From Paragonimus westermani (lineage: Eukaryota; Platyhelminthes; Trematoda; Plagiorchiida; Troglotrematidae): a stretch of 64,000 nt of DNA. The stretch is from assembly GCA_008508345.1 (NCBI GenBank), contig QNGE01000123.1, positions 189,599 through 253,598 on the forward strand, written 5' to 3'. Position numbers and translations under genes: made by a program. Below, piece by piece: positions 41,501 through 53,500 of this stretch (the stretch's first letter is position 1; every line of letters begins with the position of its first letter). Under the pieces are notes generated by a model that made no database searches, was not told the origin of the DNA, and saw nothing but the letters and a program-made list of their open reading frames with translations.

Positions 41501-44500
41501 GAAGCACGTGCATAGACGAAAGTAGCGCCTGACCTTCAGGCGTTCCTAAGAATGTAGTGCGAGACATACGTTTTGTTTGGCGTAAACCCTCCTTACTCCC
41601 AGCTGGCAAGTCGCTCACATCGTAGTCCTCTCCGTCTTCATACCTCAAACCGGCCTGTTAGTAAAAATAGCAGATAAAGTGTCAGGATTATTGGTCAGTC
41701 TGGCGAAGTTTGCTAAAATGTCAGTGTGAAACTGCATAAACTTACTTTTGTCATAAGCATTACGTTGACAATCAGCACTCGGTACGCAAACGGATATATA
41801 TGCTACTGACAGGAGTACAAGCAGTATTTTGTTCAATACACGAAACGAAAGTACAACCACTAGTAGTTAATTACCGAAATTGTGCAGCAGCCTCAATGAT
41901 CACTTCAAAAAATAACTCCGGTGCTCACCAAACAATTCACTTCATGGTGAACGAACAGAATCAATTCAAATGACAGTACCGTGATAGAAACATAAAAATG
42001 GCGTGTGTATGTATGTATGGCTGAAGTGTGCGTATGGTGAATGAGCAGAGCTTAGGGAGGGTGTGACATGAAATACTACTGCAGCCCATCAGATATCACC
42101 TTGTTACACTCTAAGAAAGACACCATAGGTCTGAGATAAACCGTCTTGCCCGTACATGCACAGTTAGCCATCTTCGAAGTGATCCAGTTAGTCACAACAA
42201 GTGCTCGACTGTGGGCCACACCAAATACTTATGCAAATACTTGTGTTTAAAACGTTTGGTGATTCCAGGGCACGAATCACTTGGATCACGACAAGTCTTC
42301 ATGCAACAACATAATAAATTATTCATTAAGCTGCTCATCTTTAGGTCAGCATATGTTAAATCAACGGCACATCGATTAGAAAAACTACGCGAGAGAAAAT
42401 TTACAACTCATAACGCACAGACAAAGAACACAGGATGAAATATGCATGGGTTGACTCTTTGTAAGATGAAGACATCAGTATTTCATATAATGGATTAAAG
42501 TACCATGGTTGCGTGGGTCTGTGCATGTGAAACGAGGTTGAGGCCTTCCGGTTCAATCGTATGTCAGTGTAAAAATTCAGAGCTAAAGTTATGCTCACCC
42601 GACTGGCTTGTTGAAAACATCCTCCGACGTGGTACTGTGTTCGAGTTTGTGGCACATCAGCATCTTTGAATCAACCACTTTTCGTAGTTCTTACTCTGGT
42701 CTTATTCTACAAAATTTGCCTCGTGTATGCAGCTAACCTAGTCACTTGAGCGAGCAGTGGCATCTAGAACGGCAGTACCATTTAGCCACTGCAGAAAGGC
42801 AATCTAGACGCGGATACTGTTAATCATTGTGGATTTTGTGACTTTGTGGGTCAAACAGCCTCATCGAGATAAGAGCATGTGGTTGTCATTCCAATGACTG
42901 GGGAATTCAAACAAAACTAATTACTTGACACCTGTTTGTGGTGAGCTGAGTTCTGGATTTGACGGCCTATTGTATATATCAATATGGGTGTAGCATTTTG
43001 GTGAAAAAGACAACACGCAAAAAGATTGTGAAAACAGACCAATGACATATTTAAAGGTTTAGCCAATAAAACAACAACGTCAGAAAGCAGACAACCAATA
43101 TGTACGGAATAGTAGTCACGCATTTACGTGCCTTGTGTTAGGCATGCCCGTTGCTTTGCCTGAACAAGAACCACACAACTTGTACCTTCAGCCTGGTGGC
43201 AATCTTCTGAACTCCGTTTGTGGAAGTGTTCAACTGATTGCCCTGGTCTCGAGAAAACGTGGACAGCATACATTTTGCAACAGGTCAAACCAAACAATTC
43301 ACCAATATATAGGCAACAGCTGGTACGTTTGTATTACCCACTCATCTAACCTGACTACAACTGACCAGTTTCAGTGACAAAATGAAAGTCACCATTTGCC
43401 TTGCATTGCATGGATAATGGATAATCACGGATAATCACTTACGTACCACATTCCATACACTAGTCTACAGTTATGGCGATCGAGTCAGCCTTGAGAATTT
43501 CAAATAAGAGAAATGCCCACTATAAAATGAACATCGGGATAACATAATTTAGAAACATACACGTACCTCGTACAGTTGAAACTGCTCCAGCAAATCCGGG
43601 TCGCAACTTTTTCGGCTCATATGTGCTTGCACGAGCTGCTGCATTCCCATCTCTTCTAGACTGTCAGTGACGTCGTAAAATGTATCCTGATCTGGGACGG
43701 CATTTAGAGTCTTGTTCACCAGAGTCATTGCATAAATTGGTAATTCTGTACCGCTGGTGTCGTTATTCAAAATAGCCATTACGTAAGACCAAGGTCGCCC
43801 AGAAGCGGCTGGATAAAATCGAGGTGGATGAAATAAACAACGGTAATACATTCTTAAGGACAAGAGTAGCTGTTCCATTCTGATCCGCATTTTAACCATA
43901 AATATTAATCTTAAACAAATGATATCACTGTCGATAGGTGCAAATACCTAGTTTTTTTTACAAATGATGATAATTTGCCAAAAAATGTCGCCAGCTACTA
44001 TAATGTCTGTTAAAAAACAAACAGTTCGTTCAATTTTCCGAGCGAGAATAATTCTCATTCCATGTAAAATTTGACAGTTGCCATGAATTCTGTAAAAGTC
44101 GTACAACATAGGAGTTGGATACCTATCATCACTGATGACTGCAACAGACAAGAAACAGCAAGTGCGTCGAAAAGATAATATGCATTAATTTCTCCCTAGA
44201 TTCTGGTAATACCAACCAACTAGAAGCTGAAAGTAGTTAACACGAGCTTCAAGATTTTTCCACATATTCAACGCAGTCGTAGCGGACGAACACTTGCAAA
44301 TGGAAATAAAAGCAACTATTACGCTTTATGTTGGACACGGTTGCTCATTTGGCAGAGTACAATTCATTCATTATCAGCTACTTGGAATAGCAGACTGCAA
44401 CTTATTTGAACTCATTGCAGTGAGGCCTGATTTCACACTCGTTCCTCTGACCTATCAAAACGGTTAGTTGTTTAGCAATGTTAGCATCGGGACGGTTAAT

Positions 44501-47500
44501 TAACTTGCGGGGATTTCCACATAATCCCTTTGTAATCCTCTGTGAAAATTTCGTTCAATTTCACTCCACTCATAAGAGCTATTTACAACGGTTCAGGGTC
44601 GAACGTGTCCTGTTCTTTGTTCGAATCGGTCACGACTTATGGCACCTTAGACTAGACCAACGTTAAATGTGGCGCAGGGTGCAGTTAATGTTATGTACCA
44701 GGCATAAACGAACTGACTGTAAGATACTGATGTATGAACTTCAGGTGTTCACTCACTACATTCTGAGGTGGTAGCTGACGAGGGATAAGAATGCGTTCTT
44801 GTTCGGTTGGTTTAAACAGAATGTTCATACCTGCTTGACTGAGCTCCACATGATTACTCATCTCATCTAAATGAACAGTGACGCTTCCCTCATTTAAACG
44901 TTAACGTTCTCCGAACACGCAAGGAACAGCGGTTTTAGTTCCAGCTGAACTCACCACGCTGGGATAGCCGGAAACTGGGACTCGAACCAGCAGCATTCCA
45001 GCAAGAAGCCAACACTCGACCAGTCGACCCAATCATGTGGAACAAAAAGAGTATTGAATTGAGAGCAAGCAGTAAAACGCATTACTATCGCTCGAAGTTC
45101 CAGCCATGGTGGGGGTAATTAAGGCAAGCTAGCTATGAGGCGGACAGTGTCTTACCGCCCGCTGTGTTTTATGAAACCTTATAACAGTTCATCCAGAGCT
45201 GACTGTGGTGAACGTGGTCTTATGCATTATTTCATCGACCACATCTGCTGCTTCTAAATATTAGTGCATACTAAAACCATAGCCAGGATTGCTGATAGCA
45301 AGACCGTAGTGATTACTTCTTGAAAACATTATCATTCGTCAGATAAATACATTGCATATAACACGTTTCCGTTATGCACTCCATGATGGACTCACTTATC
45401 AAATGTCATTTGAGAAGTAAACTGGTGTTTTAGTTCTGATACAGATGGGTAAAAGCAAGAGTTGCACTGAGGCTGTCTGAAATGCATGCAAGCCCGAAAA
45501 AATATTTCTGGGGAGCGCTAATCAGAAGCTACCCTGTTGCAAGGCTCCAGTCAACCTCTAACCAGTATGTTCTTTTCACTCATAATTTGGGTGGGGATTA
45601 TGAAGTCGCCTGACCGTGTCTGATGGTTGGCCACGTATGAAACAGGTTATGTTAACGTGATAAGGTTGACTGGACTGATAGTGATACAATCCTTCTGGAG
45701 GTTTTCATAGAACGGGAGTTTTGCGTGGTTCTGGTTATAAGTAAATTCAACAGGCTCGGAAACAGCTGGTTTTACAAAGCATATTATGTGCGAATATAAT
45801 CAGACTACAACAGATGCAGTAAATTGATGTATTCTATAAACCGGATGTAGAAACTTTTATACGACCACTGCCTAATCTTTAAATTAAAAGAGTCAAATGG
45901 TGGCCCACATAGTCAGCAAATTATCTGGAAACTATCGCAACGTGGTGTTCAGATCACCTCTGGAAAATATGTAATTTATTCGGATTTATCACTATTGATA
46001 CTTAGTAATAGTGTCTATCCGGTAGACATTGCTATCTGAATATCTGATCTCACGATAGAAGAGCAACAGCGGTCCTAGTCACAACGAAATTACTTCATGT
46101 TAACACTCGTGCTTACTCACTGAATGGTGATACTCAGGCTAGTACCTAAGTCGGTCGACACCTCTTAGCCTACGCCAGTCTAGCGTAGTAACTCATGCAC
46201 GCCACTCACAAACTTGACAACTTATGATACAGAACGCATGAGGCAAAGGTGGTAAGCTAGAATGGCGTTTTTATTTAACTAAAATCAGCCTTTACCAATG
46301 CTCAGTTTGCACAGACTATTGCAATTAAAATGCCCAATGCCCACTTGAGATAAACCCATTTTGGTAGCAACAGCAACACCCAAATATTGACCCGATGTAT
46401 TGCACACGTGTGAAAAAATAGGTCATTTGTGAGTCTGACATACAAACGAGTGGAGACGAGTGCGATGCACATTACACGGACAAAGCTGATGTGTCGATCG
46501 AGTTGCGGTCTATCAAAACTCTGACCAGCACTTGCGATTCGACTAGTGACTGTAAGATTAGACGTGGACAGTTGGAGAAGACGAACTGAAACTTATTCCA
46601 TTGTCAGTGGATGAAAATCCGCCACAGCTAATATAATTCTAGGACGTGGGCGAACCCGTCCGACAGGTCGTAATGGAGCAGTGACTGAGCAAGCGCCGAC
46701 ATGATTCACAGCAGTGCAGGTATATCCAACTCTGGACTGGTTAGAAATATAAAACGTGTGTCGTTCTAGTACTACACGAATAGTTATAATGATACTATGA
46801 TGAGATCACTACCTAAGGTCTTCATTTACGTTAGAATCCCTCTGAAAGTTGCTTAATTTATCTCGTGATAAATGTTCCTTGTTACATTGTTCGCAGTCGA
46901 CCGACAAACGTTCTACTTGTGACCCAACAGAAAGCAATGAGAAAGTGCTACTGATAATCCTCAAACTGAACATTACTGCGAGACATTTTCTCTGTCTGAT
47001 AGAAATAAGTATTTAATTAACTATAGGCGCCATTCGTGTATTACCAAGCACAAAGTTGTGTCAGTGGTGTTTCAGTAAATATGGGAAAAACTGTCAGCCA
47101 CTGACCCGTTATCATCTCTTTGTTGGCGCCCGTAGCCGTCCGAAGTGAGTGTGATAGAGCTCTGTGACTAAAACCGCACTACTGTACGTGGATTTGTTCC
47201 GTCAGGACACCTTTTCTCAAGGTGCTTGATGAATTGTTCAGTCATGCAGTAATGAAATATTGTTCACCGTTTCTCAAACGTACAGCTTGATACTTTGTTT
47301 CACGTATATCTGGCAACATTGTTTTCGTGTGATTACACTCAAATTACCGCCAGTCAGCCAGCCGTTCAACAAGTAAACTTAGACCTGAAGCTTTTAGCAG
47401 ATTGACCTTAGCTTTCAGGTGATAATGTGTTACCTAATGATCAGTCGCCAACCAGACTGCAAGATTAGTCCGGCTGTAAAAAAAGGGCTCTGAACTCTGT

Positions 47501-50500
47501 GCGAGTTAATTAGGTACGAAACCATATCTGACTTTTTGCAACACAATTTTATTCTGTTTCCAGATTAGCAGTACAAATAAAAACTACATGGTTCGAAATT
47601 CTTACGTAGCTCATGTTAGGTTTATATTATGTGGTATACAATCTTCTGTCCACGCAAAACGGAGCTTCTGATAGTCGTTCATATGGCAAACGTGACCGTC
47701 CTGAAGATTAATGTGATCAATAACGCTGGTCCACATGAAGTTTAAAACTACTCAGTTGAGTGATTAAGAAGTCAGCTTCTATGCGAAATTTTGTCATAAT
47801 CAATCCAATTTGTTGTTTATTTCACGTATCCGGAAGCAGTGATAAGAGGTTACGCCACAGTACACTGTAAAGTAGATACCATTTTGCAGCCTATCGAGAC
47901 GCGTGTGAGCTGGGTGCACTGTGAATCGAGGCCGCCCCGCAACAAAATTCCCTGCAGTGTAGCTGTTATCCGGTGTCGTTAACAGCGTACCACCTTGGGC
48001 CAGCTGAAGGCAAAGTACGTATTCCGCAACATATTTTGTCCAGTATACCTAATTTGATAGCATGAAACTTTAACTGACTATATGTTATTGGCAACCAATT
48101 CTCTGGCGCTATCCGACTACAGGAATGAATCACAAAAATGGAAAGTAGAAGAGGGGTAATTTTAACACCGGGGGCCATGTTAAAACCTGGGAATGAGAGA
48201 GCGATACACACAAACTATTTGACACACGTTTTTTTGTTATCGTGCGGACAAACTCCGAAGGTGAATGGGCATCACAAACAATAATCCGTTCTGTCATGAT
48301 AATCTGTTTAGTTTCTCATCCAAGGTCATACTGCGGAATCCTAGCGTAGTTTGGCGATCACGTAATAATCCATCGCCAGCATCAAAATGTCACCAAATAT
48401 TTATGGAGGGATAAGGTGTAGTAAAATGAAATTATTGGGAAGCTGAAAATCACTCATATTTTATCGCAGCTTTCGCAACAGAAGAGAAATTGCAGTCAGT
48501 CTATTTCGAAGAGAAGCGCTAATTTCTTGTTTCGCTCATGTGAGAGCTCGTCAGTAGTTCAAACTCTTGCCACGGCCGGGTTGAGAATGCCTGCCACGTT
48601 TTCGTCAGAAAAACACATTGACGACTGTGTCTCACAATAGACAAGGTACGTAATGTTGTGCATAAGAAAGCCACAGTCAAGTGTACATAATGTACGGTGT
48701 CAAGTTAACCAGATCCACGATTACACCTCAATAATATTCAACGAGCTTATCAAGAGGAATACCCCAGGATTTAAAGGTGTCAAAGTAACGTAACGCAACA
48801 GTTCCCACGATTCACTTGAATACACACGTTCCAGCTGAGAAGACAAACTGCACCACGGATTACTATAACCAAAGTTGACAGTTCTTATAGGGCTGCTACA
48901 CAGGTGGTTTACCACACCTGTTCCGACACCAGAACTGGTCAGGGGAATGTTTAAGTGAAAATAATTGTTCACACCCTTCTGCACATCCATACTTCTCTCA
49001 GTACACATCGTTTTCCTTGCTGCCACGTCACTTCGCTTTCAAAGTCAGGCTGAGAACTTTGGACCTTGAGCATTCAGTGTTGGGTCCGCTTCCTTCGAGC
49101 CTTAAAACAACAGTTCGCCATAATCGACCAGTTAGGATGAGCCTGAGTTTTACCAGATTTGTGTGTTGTGTAAACTGAAGCACTTAAGCGGTGGCCGACT
49201 GAAAGCGCACATCACATCGGTTGAAAAAGTGAGAAAGAAAATCACCGGCAAGTTGGTAGTGGATAAGCCAAGATTTTCTAAGTGGTTATTAACCTAGTGT
49301 ACCTAGCGAAGGAAAGGCTAACATTCTATTCCGATACGGATGCGTGAAGAGTAACTAAATGAACGGCGATTCTCCAGCAAAACCAAATTATCAAACACTT
49401 AACTTTATAAGCTTCAGTTTTATATGTAATATCTTGTGATACCCGAATGAGGGCCATTCCAAAGACAAGATTAATTACTTCCAAAAAATACAGACTATGC
49501 TGAACCGAATAAATGATATGACTGGTCAGGATGATGTGTACTTTACATTGTCAAAGTGTAAAAAGTTCTTATTGTTGGGAGGTAGCTTGAGTTTGTCCGT
49601 TACTTCAACGGTCTGGACAGTGTCGTTTGATCTGATCGATGAGGTGTCCACAAGGATAACAAAAGCGCGTAATGTGGTCGCGAATCTTCGTTATTTGCGA
49701 CTTCGAAAATACGTAAACTTATCGGTTAAAGACGAAGTCCACATTGTGTGTTCGCGCCCAGTGTTGCTGTAAAAAACAGGGATCTGGCCGACTGATAAGG
49801 AATATGCATCCAGACTCTCGATATTCTGTCGTCCTTGTTTCCGTCAATTGGCCATCATTAAGCAAGCTGACTATGTGGGCAACGCGACAGTCAATTGTAG
49901 CGTATTTGGAAAATGTGTAAGTTGACGACTGATAAGTGAGGTACTAAAAATGCACAGACACCGACAGGTGGGTCAGGTACTCCATGTGCCAACGGAGTGA
50001 CTGTCGTGCCGCGCATTGCTTACCGTGACTTATAAATGTTGGAACAAACTACAAGGCGGACAAGCGATGAAGTCGTCGATGGTTAAGACAGCCTTAACCT
50101 CTTCGCTGAACACGACTGGTAAGTGACGTGTACGTGATTGAGAAGTTGACGATTAACCACACCGCTGATTGAAATTACTTTCGGACGTGTTGATGTGCCA
50201 CGGTCATTGGCTAGCGTATATCCACAACTGTTGACTCTAATTTATCGATGTACCATTGCCAGGACTCGCGGCATCCCGGGCCATAGCACCTGTGGATATG
50301 CTTCATAGCCGGAAAGGTTGACAACGTGATGCACATTTGACACTTTGTCGATTTGTCATATGAATCATGTTCGTGACTGACTGAGGCATGAAAGCCAGTT
50401 GCGTCTACTGTACGTTATCCTACGGCATACATGTGAAGCCGCTTCGTTCCGAATTCACTGGTGCAGTCAAAGCATTTGCAGTGCAGTAAACGCAAATAGT

Positions 50501-53500
50501 TTATGCTGAATATGACCTTTTCGGTTTCAGACAATTACAGTAACGTTTTACACATCTGTATCTCGATGAAACGCACAACTATATGCAAATTAAAATTACC
50601 GATTGTGGCAACAGGAGAGTTATGATAGAAGTGAACAACTGTATGCAAACGTTGTAAGTACAAACGCCTAAATGGATGTTACCGCATCGAAACCATATCA
50701 AGACAGCGATAACTCACGTGAACTGGCGTGGTATGTGTGCACGGCCTGGACAAACACCATTGCATTTGTCTCTGCGTATTCCACAAATACCAGGAGTAGT
50801 TTGAGTGCAGTTTTGGTCACGAGGCGGAACTGTAAATGGAATTCAGTGGGTCAGTCATGAACAAGTGACAAAAAACGAACTCGTTTGACTGACAATCTGA
50901 AGAGTGCGTAGGTGTAGTCGAATTCCAGTTACTGTCAGCCAATTTTAGAACAGAATCCTGGCCTACCTTAGAAGTGAGCAACGAGTAGAGCCAGCGCAAT
51001 GTCTCGGGGTGTTCAATCACACCAGCCATTCCGTCCACGTAAAGCATGATTTGCCCCAGCGCTGAATGTACAAAGGGACGCAAAGAATGACGAAACTCAC
51101 AACGAAAAAACGTCGAGTCATATGATGTACTTTAAAATTATACTTCCAACCCGAAATTTTAGAATGAGTCAGGAGTCATTCTGTGCCATAATTAACACAA
51201 ACATTCTCAGACCTCATCATAAAAGTGTGTGAATGTGAATAGTTACACATAGAAATGATGCTGTGGTTGCTTTTTTGGAGCCCGATCTGAAGATGTTTTG
51301 TCGGAAATCGATGGTAGTGTGTGGAATTCCGTAACTAACTTAATTTTTGAGATAATCTGACAAAATTCTCAAACGTCATCGATAACAAAATGGTATGGCT
51401 AAAGTGTCATTCAACCGTGAGACTAGAAAGATGATCGACTTAGCTTATAGTCTGTAAAAAGGGGTTAATAGGACTTAGTCCACAAAAAACAGAGTGCATG
51501 GGGAAGTCAACCTAACCACGGAAATAGCTATTCGAGCTTTGATTGTTCAAGTTTTCTTGTTCAGAATTACGTGTCACTTGACCTATATGTAATCACGTTT
51601 ATAAGAAGAACCTGCTGTTGAGATGACACAAACAGTTAAGCACGGAATTTAGATTCTTGTTAGGTTCTCGCTGCCTTTCGAAAACTCTTTCACAATAAAT
51701 CGGTGTGCTCACCCATCGAACTAGGTAGAATGGATTCTTGGCTCGCCTGCGTGTAATTCGACCACCGCAAGTTTTGGGGAATCGAAAAAGACATTAGAAG
51801 AGATCAGAATGTTAGAACCTCACCTCTGGTCATATCGGGATCAGTGGACCTAGGACACAAATTCAAAATCTCAGAAAGTTTAGAGCTCATCGCGTCAATG
51901 CATCCATCTAACAGTGCACTGCGGAACCCATCAAATTACCCAAGAGTTCTCTTAGCGCGATTTTTGGCAGTAATCGGGCATGGAATCTGTTGACAATGTT
52001 GTTATGCATTGATGTTGTACTATTGAACTGAGGCTTTAACCGTTTGAAAAAACCTTCAGTACGGATCCACGCTCTAGGTAATTTCACGGATTCAAAATAA
52101 TGTCACGGGATTCCTAACAGATACGGCAAACTTGATAGTAGGTAACCGAATGTGAATGTTGAGCTTGTAAGCTCCGAGAGTGGATTTTTGGCTGCGCAGG
52201 TTCAAATCTAGTGGAAGCCTTGAACCTATGCACTCGGACCTCTTCTAAACACACCAACATGAAACACTGCTCTTCATTACCACAGTAGCAAGTATAATTG
52301 CGTAAGCAGTGTTTGAAAAAGGAACGAGTCCATACGGAAAAGAAATAGGGTCAGTCGTCAGCGGTTCAACCCTTCTCGGCAGTTAATCACACATAGTTCG
52401 AAACCAACTCTATTGATATCATTTTTGTATAACCTGTTACAGAATTCGATCAGTTATGTTTGATTTACCCCATAGGCCTTCTAAGGCAAATTCTAGATAG
52501 GCACGCATAAACTTATATATATATCGGATATGAAAATTCTGTAGAGAATAACCAAGATTTGTGGCTAACGGAATGGTGAGGCTGCGCAGTTTATAGACGG
52601 CTACTGCGGAAAACTGAAAACAACAACTAACTATACAACTAACTATACAGACACAATTAACAGGCTTGCTTTATCTAGGCCATAAAATCTGAAATCCAAA
52701 ATCCGACCAATAAAAAGCATGACGGTGAAAGCGCCCATATAACTTACCTCGAAGGATGTAGTTCTGTAGATTTTGATCAGACCTTGATCCTACGCTTACC
52801 AGACAATCCAAGCCAGCGTTTGTGACGAATTCGTGCACTAAGTCCTTATCGTCCTGCGGAAAAAGAATATTCTTATGTGCTTTTGAACAAGAAAGTAAAG
52901 TCCTTTGGGAATCTAGTGAAGATCAGTTTAACAGCAGTAATTACAGTTAAATGTTCTTCACCTATCAGCTACCGAGCCTTCATCCTATGTCCTAGGCCGA
53001 TTAGAGGACATCTTAGGGTGAGAAAAAGTTGTCCGGGGAATTCAAATTTCATAATAAATAGTAGGTGACTGAAAAGAAAACCGGTGGCATTCGCCTCAAT
53101 GCAAGAGATATATAGAGATTTATTTTTTGGGTTCTCCACACAAAGATACCAACAATATGAGCACATCATTGCGGTGACCGTGCTTATAGTAAGTTCATCA
53201 AGATATTGAAAAACCACCCTCTTACCATTCGCAGCAACTCCAGGTCAATTCCCCAATTTCATTAAAACAACCACTGTTATCCGGTTCTGGGCTTTTTGAT
53301 ATATGTTCGTGTTACCGCGATTCTTGTGAGATTAGAGAACCTTTCTCCGTTCTTGAGGCAGGCGTAAATAGAAGGTCTACCTGTAAGTGACACAGCTAAC
53401 CAATTCTCAGTGAAAGTTTAGTCAGTCTCGGCTGCTAGTAGCCTACACGAACAACTAATGGGTAGTACTTCGTAAATGAGCTGGTTCGAGCGGATAACTA

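Larger units (their letters stand above)
11939..43566 (-). other. remaining formin introns between exons 5 and 22
   Basis: Most gaps between the listed exons are 0.2-3.2 kb and contain no recognised gene. Notable content is limited to family C repeats at 15.8, 26.1 and 35.0 kb. The minus-strand frame at 30896-31378 (160 codons) and the plus-strand frame at 29037-29423 (128 codons) sit in introns and match nothing I know. Confidence 0.6.
43809..50717 (-). other. largest formin intron (6.9 kb)
   Basis: Separates two well-conserved FH3 exons. It holds the 36-nt candidate exon, a tRNA-like head at 45.0 kb, a family A SINE at 48.5 kb and the LINE 3' fragment at 49.5-50.2 kb. Nothing else was recognised. 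Confidence 0.85.

Noticed and set aside
41645..41860. Minus-strand frame starting with a signal-peptide-like stretch next to exon 6
   Set aside because: It overlaps the acceptor of exon 6 in another frame and has no homology; considered an intronic chance frame.
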